Shown one piece after another: positions 57,401-64,000 of a stretch of DNA of 64,000 nucleotides. Under the pieces are notes generated by a model. That model had not been told where the DNA came from. It saw only the letters and a program-made list of their open reading frames with translations, and ran no database searches. A program made the translations under genes and the position numbers. Where the stretch lies: assembly GCA_013407085.1 (NCBI GenBank), contig JACCGJ010018819.1:20418-84417 (forward strand), in the 5' to 3' direction. How positions within the stretch are numbered: position 1 is the stretch's first letter; every line of letters begins with the position of its first letter. This DNA is from Atriophallophorus winterbourni. Taxonomy: Eukaryota > Platyhelminthes > Trematoda > Plagiorchiida > Microphallidae.

Positions 57401-60400
57401 CTTTGATCGTCACGTTTTCTTGCCCGGCGGCCACCAGAACTTCGATGGTCGGCAACGTGCTCGAGCGATGGTGCTGTTCGACGACAGCGCGCATTGCGTT
57501 CTGTTGAATGCAAGAAACAATACGAACCAAAATCGCAAAGACGTGCTTTGAGAGGCACTCGGTTCGTTTAAATATGGCTGGTCACAGCCGTGATACCAGA
57601 GGTCAGAATAAGCAACGCAATGGAGAATCGTCAAAGGCCGAAAAGAACATGAGGTTGGAGATAAAACCAAAACGCTACCAAACTAATGGTGAGCCAGATC
57701 GTCGAGACGATATTTGCTTATCTGTTATCATTCAGCAGCGATTATTCTTCGGCGTATGATCGGTGTTTTGTGATGTTCGTAATCATATTTGATATAGAAT
57801 TAATAAACGAAATGGCTATAGAGAATATAAAAGTGTAAAAGTTGTCTTTAAATGATTCAAGAGGACATGACAAAAGAGGATCCGGTGATGGGATGTCTAT
57901 ATCACCAAGACGCTACAACGAGCCATGCAAGGAACAATATACACGGTTGATTCCAGTGGGGATCATGGATGGAACGTGATTAGGAAGATGTAAATCGCGA
58001 ACAGAACAAGACGCAAACACGAGGATTGAAAATATCCGAATGAGATATCATCGAATAAGCTCCACAGCAGGTGATACCTTAAGATAACTTCAAAAGCGCT
58101 CCCCATCCCTTAAGGGATGGGGATGTGAGCAACACATTACTTTGGCCATCCATAAGCGCCTTGAGTGCTTGACCAAGAATCACTTTGTGATTCCGTGTCT
58201 GAACATCGTGGTTCGTTGTACGAACCCTATATAACAGTGGCATACAAGTATAACCTTGTTTAACATCATACTTAGTTCAAACTGCTCAATCGTTCTGAAT
58301 GTAGCATGAGCACTTGAATTAATTTAGCAAATGTTTTGGCGCTCAGCTTCGATGAAAAAATAACACGCCGGCGTTCGATAATTATAGTCGGCATTAATCC
58401 AGACGTTTTGACCTTGCTGTGTATGCCGAAATATCTAGACAAAGAAAAACACATGATTAGTCTTGTCGAGGTTCCGCCTCAATGAGATCCAAAAGGTTGA
58501 ACATAAGTTCGAGAAATTTGCCTATTTCTAAAATCGCAGGGTGAATTATTGCTTTGCTAAATTTTACGCTTAGTGGCCCCGTGAGATCGACACATTTCAA
58601 AGACCACATACTTATTTCACGCTCATTTGGAAAGTTCGTTACGTAGCAATGAGGAGTGGTTGATTGCACCGACGCATGAGTTTTCAATTATCATTGATCA
58701 GTAGAATACGCATGACAGTATGTCCAGTAGTATAGCGGTACCGATAATAAAAATAAAAGGTAGATCTGGGTTCGCGTCTCTAATAGCACGTGAGCCTGGT
58801 GATTATTTTGTGCCCCGCACGGTTACACCAACTGACAACGGACGGGTATTAAAGAAACATATGCATTGGGTCCAGGTAGGAATGGACCGATAAAATAACT
58901 ATTTCGGGACAACAAAATATCACCACACTTATGCTGGGTCTATAGAGATTCTTTTTCCCCTGATTTAATTCACTAAATAAACACGAAAAATCGTTTCAGT
59001 ATTGCGATCTATATGGAATATCATCTAGTTTTTTGGCATATGCTCACATGTAATTATGCCTGTCTAAACGGAATACCAGAATTTAGAACATAGATCCGCG
59101 AACCCAATCACTAACTTCGTAACAAACTGTCAACGTCTCGAATAAAACTGCAGTCATTGCAATAGAAACACCATTTTTGATAACATGCGGTAGACATGTG
59201 ACTCGGACTATCAAGAATAGGTAAACTCACCTTAATGAGCTCGAATAATATGTGGTACAGATGAGAAGGCACGTAGACGAATTCAATTTTCCCATCCGAT
59301 GCTGTCAGTGAATTTAAAAACAGCGTTAGAGGATGATAAAACGACGAGCACGTAGTATTCATCATAAGCCAATCACTCCATTCATTGCCTCATAATCCGA
59401 TCAACGGTTTACTTGGTAATCAGTAGATGAGAGGAACAAACACAGATTTTATTATGATACTCAAGCTGGAAAGCGTTGACACAGCACTGCTACTGTACCC
59501 GATCTTTCAAAATCCGTTTAGCTGTTCCCAATCGCGGTCAGTTAAGAGTGACTGGAAATCTCTAGATTGCGTGCAATGAAACTCTTCCTTCGAATTGTGG
59601 TAAATGCCAATGTCGTCAAGATCCAACACAGTAGCGATAGTCAACACTAATGGAAGATATAGCAAATAAAATTATGCACGGGACCAGATAAGAAAAGTAC
59701 TGTTTTACTCAAGTGTCGCTCATGTTACCTGCTAAAAAGCTAGAGCAGCTCACTATCTTTTGGTTCTGTATGATGGTGAATCAGATTCGGATTAATTACT
59801 ATGATTTCATTTCACTGCTATTCGTACAACATCCGTACGCGTGTAGCGAATACATAGCGAACATTTTTAATTAGGATAGACAGAAGACAATTAGCCGATT
59901 GTTCTAATCTGCTTACGAAAAATTTGTGAATAATGATCAAAATATCACGAAAACTGGTTTGCATTTCCATATAACTCATGCATCTCATAGATAAGCACGA
60001 CCGATTAATCTGAATGGCCAAGCGAGCAATTTCCGATAAGCCTACGATACGAATTTTTCGATTCAACTTATTTTGTTTTCCAAGACGTTTGATGCTCAAA
60101 GTTGAAACAAACTTAAAAGAAACAAGTATATGAAGAAAATCGTGTGACGAATCGTTTTTGGCGAAAGTTTACCGTTGATGTAAACCAAGATGGGGATAGA
60201 ACTTGGGACCTGTATGTTGAATGTATTCTGAATTCAGTATCACTGAATGATTGGTGAACCGCAAAAGGAATTCACCTGTTAATGATAAAAGCTTTAAATT
60301 ACAGGTTTGGGTTTCAGTAGGAAATATACGGATGTTTTACCTTGAACGGAAAACTTTGTGCAAAATTTATTTTCATCAGTGATAAGCTGAGCCTTTTTAA

Positions 60401-63400
60401 CATTCTAATTTTCTTATACAGACCATGAAATACTGCGCGTATCTCAACTAGAGTGAAACCAATCGAAATTTGCGGTCTGTTTAAATCTAAACAGGCGATT
60501 GCATACATAATTAGACACGGATAAAATGAAGTACCTGTACTATATGGTATGGTATGTAAGCATAAGCCTGATCCAGGCAAAGTGCCGCACAGTCAGAGAC
60601 TGCACGTGGGCTAAGATACTGTCATGCTACCCAGGCATAGACAGATATAAGAATGAAAATAGAAATAGCAATGGTAGTGAGGCTTCAGTGTGTTTCTGAA
60701 TGCACCTCACTACCGGCCACCAAATCAATTTAGCGCGATGTTAGCCGCACAGCAAAGAAATGCTGGACGATTGCACATCCGTACCTGTACTAAGTAAAAG
60801 AAGATTCAGTCTCTAAAAACATAGATGGATGCAATTCAAAAGGTTGTTGTTAATTGGAGACCACTATTCAGCCGAATGAAAAACTGAAAAAAATATTATT
60901 GGTTTATATAACTTATTCAAACGCACTGCCAAAGGTTTGCACATGCATAGGAGGAGCCGTAGAATAGTAATGTTCACATAAATATTTCGCATCTTCGTAT
61001 GCATCTTCCAATATCTCCAACACATTGCAATCCGGATCTATCGAGCCAACGAAACGTCGATGTTTGTTTAATTCAGATCCAAACATGAGCACTGAAAAAC
61101 AAAAGGAAAAAATATCGAGTATTCTCCATCAGTATTGATACTGTGTAAACCTTGATGTTTTCTTGTGTATCTTGATCAATCTCTTTTCATATAGAAAATT
61201 ACTACATGTTTCCTTAATTTTTCTTCAAATAATCAGGCAACTGGTGCCTGAAATCTAGAGCTCAACTCCGCTTCAATTAGCACGAAGCAATAAATCACCA
61301 ACCGGACCACGTGCTTATCTAAAGCATTTACACTAAGATCTAGTTGAGAATGCGAGCTATCTACATTTTCATGAAAAAAAAGTTTGAATGCGGCGTGACC
61401 TATCAAATTACTAAACCAACTACCTTCTTTTCACAGTTGAGCTTCCGTGACTTAGGCAACAGCTAGCTGACCGTAAGGATAGAAAAGAGGATATACAGAA
61501 TTTGCAAACTAAATGCCACATGGTACTGGAGCAGAAACTGGGGTATCTACACGAGACAAGAACAAAAGCTGAATGCTTTTCATTTATACATCAATCAGCG
61601 CAAACACAGAGATCGCACCGCCGATCGACCGATTACTGCCTATCAACAACTATTGGGTAAATGTAAAGATGGGTCAAATACTTCTCTATTCTCTAATCAA
61701 TGGACAGCATGGTTTACCGCAAGCACTTTGCAAGAGGGTGCAATTGTGCAGTACTTCTGTGCTGTGCAGCTAACACCGTGTTAAATTGACTTGTCATAGG
61801 TATTCAGCTGCATGCGAAAACGCGATGGGGCTGCGCTGCCATTTCTATTCTATTTCCATCTATCAAGTCCGTCTAGGTGTGAAAAATCTGACTTTAGCAT
61901 AATTCACATGCAATCTATGACCGTGGGGCATTTTTACCCGAATAGACATGTGCTTCTATGCATACATACATACAGTTGAAAGTATTGAGCGTTTACCAAC
62001 TATTGAACAACTCTATACTCTTCCTACACTTGACGACTGCTTAGCGACAGAAGAGGCGCCTGGTGACAACGGAATCCACCAGATCTGATCAAACACTGTA
62101 TAATAGCTGTGATACAGCTAATTCGTCGATTGCTTCGTCGGTGCTGGCAGAAGGAGTGTGTCCGACAAGATTACTAATCATAGATCGCAATATTTCTAGC
62201 ATTAATGATCAAATTCATTTTAATCTTCTAAAAACTTGATATGGTATACCCATTGTCATTAACTGTATACAACAATGAATGGGCAGTGTAGGTTACCAAC
62301 TGACGATTTAGAATTGCTTTTACAAAACTTAGTAAAAATATTTGTTGTAAACGTGGATGATTTAATTGCTTTTGTCGATCGATGGAAATTAATATGGACG
62401 AGATTACATGCAGTAACTGTGAAGAACCTTAAAGTGAACGACACATGGGACATTTACTACACTTAACACTCACGCTCAGCTTTAAATTCTAAGATAAGAG
62501 CTAAATAATAAATGATTTTAATTACTTACTTTTGAAAATATACGTCATTTACAAATAAATCGTGCATGGCGTAAGGAGAGGAAAATATTTTTTTTTTTAA
62601 AAAACAATTCTTAAATCAGACAAACAAACAGAATCTCATAATTAATAAGATCCTGAACAAACTAACAACATCTAAGCTCACGTGTATTTCGTGGTGGTGT
62701 GAAAATGAATGACTGTGAGCGGATGACTTCACGTATCTGTATCAATATAAGGTATAGCAGAGATGGCGCTGGTGAGGTGGCAAAAAATAAAGGGCACTTG
62801 TTTCATAGAGGAACATTTGCAACTGCAAGCATTCAACTGAGGATGAATGCGGAAACTCACAATGCTGGTTAATTAACATTCTTATGCTTATACGCATCAT
62901 GTAGAAGCGATCTAGAAAATACTGGACCTGATTGTTAGTGATCAGGTCCGTTTTGTGTCTTTCTTTCATCTCCATGACACCTTGCGCCATTGTTTCAACA
63001 GTTGTTGTATGCCTGTTGCGGATCTCTGCCAGTCGCAGTGTGAATTTATCCAAAATGTCCCCATCCAACTTCGCCCCTTCAAATTCAATTAAGTCGCAAA
63101 AGCTCTGTTCGTACCTAAAAATTAAGGTAAAACCATGATACATACCATTTAATGACGATAGAAGCAGAAGGTGTTTGAACGAGGACATCAGGTAACAGAT
63201 GTATTTCCTGCATAATGTTCGCAAGGCGGACTGGGAGCTCATCACGAAGAAATGCGGCGGATTTTGCGGGAGACCCGACATAACCAAACGAGGTCAATTT
63301 TTTCAAAGATAAGGGAGTTGGAGAGAAGGCTCCATATTTCACAAATTTTTCAGCATATTTTCCAGATAAGAAGGCGAAAATACAATTTGTTAAAACACGC

Positions 63401-63440
63401 AATATTGAATCCTTTTGGACAAAATTCACCGCATGTTTGA
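54429..63440 (-). CDS. PDK: Pyruvate dehydrogenase (acetyl-transferring) kinase, mitochondrial
   Basis: Exons on the minus strand: about 63440-63146, 63114-62861, 61091-60927, 59301-59231, 57500-57402, 54803-54429 (stop). All inner junctions have GT/AG ends and matching phases. Landmarks: FSPTPLSLKKL, RDELPVRLANIMQEIHLLP, IRNRHTTTVETMAQGV, FLDRFYMMRISIRMLINQH, GSIDPDCNV, the catalytic region [24 protein letters not shown] (His and Glu kept), a G1 box DLGGG, [20 protein letters not shown] and a C-terminal ADWSNP. It phosphorylates and inactivates the E1 subunit of pyruvate dehydrogenase in the matrix. Total about 410 residues, close to animal PDKs (about 400-435). The start codon is not resolved: the first exon has no ATG, so a short upstream exon is likely. 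DLGGG replaces the usual DRGGG. Confidence 0.93.
54935..55115 (-). repeat. Penelope 3' terminal repeat, copy D4, with intact hammerhead-like core
   Basis: The minus strand reads CCCTTGGTCTGATGA, a stem II GCTT/AAGC with inner GTG/CAC, then GAAACGTTAC (CTGATGA = plus 55059-55065; GAAA = plus 55036-55039). It lies downstream of, and on the same strand as, the Penelope fragment at 55278-55720. It is in PDK intron 5, sense to the gene. Confidence 0.6.
55278..55720 (-). mobile_element. Penelope-like element fragment, GIY-YIG C-terminus
   Basis: VLMHLKDKTSLGCETNFIYKIKYKGCAGFYIGLH, a stop, then GKRVGKQPRNLREYQSLIRDSALAEHMLDTGHSVDLDNVEVIRRGVKSYRERLLAEA and an end at SAADKD. The same architecture as 20640-21235, better preserved at the 3' side. 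It is intronic within PDK. Confidence 0.82.
58105..58270 (+). repeat. Family B repeat body (B9), ribozyme missing
   Basis: It starts GATGGGGATGTGAGCAACAC and runs through CCATAAGCGCC, TGCTTGACCAAGAATCAC, GGTTCGTTGTACGAACC and AACAGTGGCATACAAGTATAACC. The CTGATGA-GAAA part is absent. It is in a PDK intron, antisense to the gene. Confidence 0.7.
58272..58687 (-). other. Two abutting unrecognised ORFs inside a PDK intron
   Basis: The first (58687-58457) reads WSLKCVDLTGPLSVKFSKAI and GKFLELMFNLLDLIEAEP. The second (58454-58272) follows a TTTTTCTTTGTCTAG acceptor-like site and reads YFGIHSKVKTSGLMPTIIIE, then RRRVIFSSKLSAKTFAKLI. The composition is protein-like, but the PDK exons on each side (59231 and 57500) join perfectly without them. 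They could be a nested gene, a retro-copy fragment, or chance. I recognise no family. Confidence 0.25.
58718..58795 (+). repeat. tRNA-like sequence with A and B boxes
   Basis: TAGTATAGCGG fits the internal A box and GGTTCGCGTCT the B box, about 40 bases apart. Arms do not fold into a full cloverleaf, so a tRNA pseudogene or a tRNA-derived SINE head is the likely explanation. Confidence 0.4.
60548..60790 (-). repeat. Family A repeat, copy 4
   Basis: A complete copy in reverse orientation: GCCTGATCCAGGCAAAGTGC through GATTGCACATCCGTAC. It is directly flanked by GTATGG-type short direct repeats at its left end. It lies within a PDK intron, on the same strand as PDK. Confidence 0.78.
61730..61980 (+). 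repeat. Family A repeat, copy 5
   Basis: GTGCAATTGTGCAGTACTTCTGTG, CTAACACCGTGTTAAATTG, GAGGC-less AGCTGCATGCG, and a diverged 3' part. Opposite orientation to copy 4, about 950 bp away. Confidence 0.72.
61981..62860. other. PDK intron 2, unassigned
   Basis: It holds a plus-strand 63-codon open frame with ATG (62275-62466) without a recognisable domain, plus a poly-T/poly-A run at 62588-62605. No other feature is seen. Confidence 0.35.
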
Positions 63441-63666
63441 AAAGCGAGGTATTCAAGGCCGTTAATTACTATAAAATATAGTATTAAAATTATGCCATTA
63501 CTCATGTGAATACTAAATCGCAATTGAGTTACTAAAAAAATATGTCGAACTTCCAACATAAGAAACGTATTTCGGTTCATCTCATTACACCATACCAAAT
63601 GAGACAAATTTTAGTGTTAACTTCCACTCAATTTGCTCATGATGGTAAATGGCTGATAAGCCTGTT

Positions 63667-64000
63667 TGTAGTGATTTACTTTATTTTGCAACTTCCTACT
63701 TTTTACGTATACTTTTTGGCCTTGTATGGTCATTCGTTTTTGGCATAGCATCTTCCAGTCGAATTAATGCTGGTAAAACACACTTTTTGGCAGTGAATAT
63801 AATTTGGAATTCTCAGACTTTGACTTCTTCCACGCTTGTAAAGTTTGTGTGCGTTACTTTCTGCAAAAATTGTGATTAACGGATCCTCCAAATTTAAACG
63901 CATTCTGCACCTTGGATTCCATCTTCTGGTCTTTCCCGTGTCGATTTATCTCGCTATTGGTTTGACTTCATTGGATCATTCTTTGAAATATTGCTTTCTT
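63667..64000 (+). repeat. Second LTR of the Gypsy family, truncated by the window end
   Basis: It begins TGTAGTGATTTACTTT and aligns along its length with the LTR at 2160-2568 (blocks ACTTTTTGGC, GTGATTAACGGATCCTCCAA, CACCTTGGATTCCATC), but with clearly more substitutions than a recent pair. The sequence before it is not a polypurine tract, so it is a 5' LTR or a solo LTR, not a 3' LTR. Confidence 0.8.

Overview
The window looks like nuclear DNA of a digenean flatworm (liver-fluke-like trematode). Three multi-exon animal genes with large AT-rich introns are recognisable. Two introns are only 28 and 32 nt long, a known flatworm peculiarity. The rest is dominated by retroelements typical of flukes: CsRn1-like Ty3/Gypsy, RTE/SR2-like and CR1-like LINEs, Penelope-like elements and short repeats. 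No bacterial gene organisation is present. The species assignment is inference; I did not recognise a species-specific sequence.

Layout. 1-2568: 3' half of a Ty3/Gypsy pol with its 3' LTR; a diverged copy of the same LTR starts at 63667 and runs off the right end. 3410-4640: decayed LINE. 5326-10215 (+): a monothiol glutaredoxin-3 (PICOT-type) gene of five exons, disturbed by a 1059-bp tandem duplication that copies exon 2. One duplicate then received a 551-bp retroelement insertion. 10566-11475 (-): LINE 3' end. 12092 to about 31640 (-): a LIM-domain, probably actin-associated protein in at least nine exons. Its introns hold an LTR/gag remnant (14188-15115), a K02A2.6-like Gypsy remnant (18690-20390) and a Penelope element (20640-21620). 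38230-39500 (-): a Ser-rich coding block split by a 32-nt intron, possibly the 5' part of the LIM gene. 39.5-54.4 kb: mostly decayed repeats and AT-rich sequence, with one weak saposin-like ORF. 54429 to about 63440 (-): pyruvate dehydrogenase kinase, six exons found.

The most interesting layer is a dispersed family of about 200-bp repeats that carry what reads as a minimal type I hammerhead ribozyme (CUGAUGA, stem II, GAAA, palindromic stem III ACCGGU, NUH site, two-part stem I). The clearest copies are at 8381-8435 and 46926-46980. A diverged relative at 45141-45182 has a perfect four-base-pair stem II. The 3' repeats of the Penelope fragments carry another hammerhead-like core. These are sequence-level predictions only.

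How the genes relate: Grx3 (iron-sulfur handling), the LIM protein (cytoskeleton) and PDK (mitochondrial carbon control) are independent housekeeping-type genes, not an operon. The coding fraction is low, and most base pairs are introns and transposon debris.
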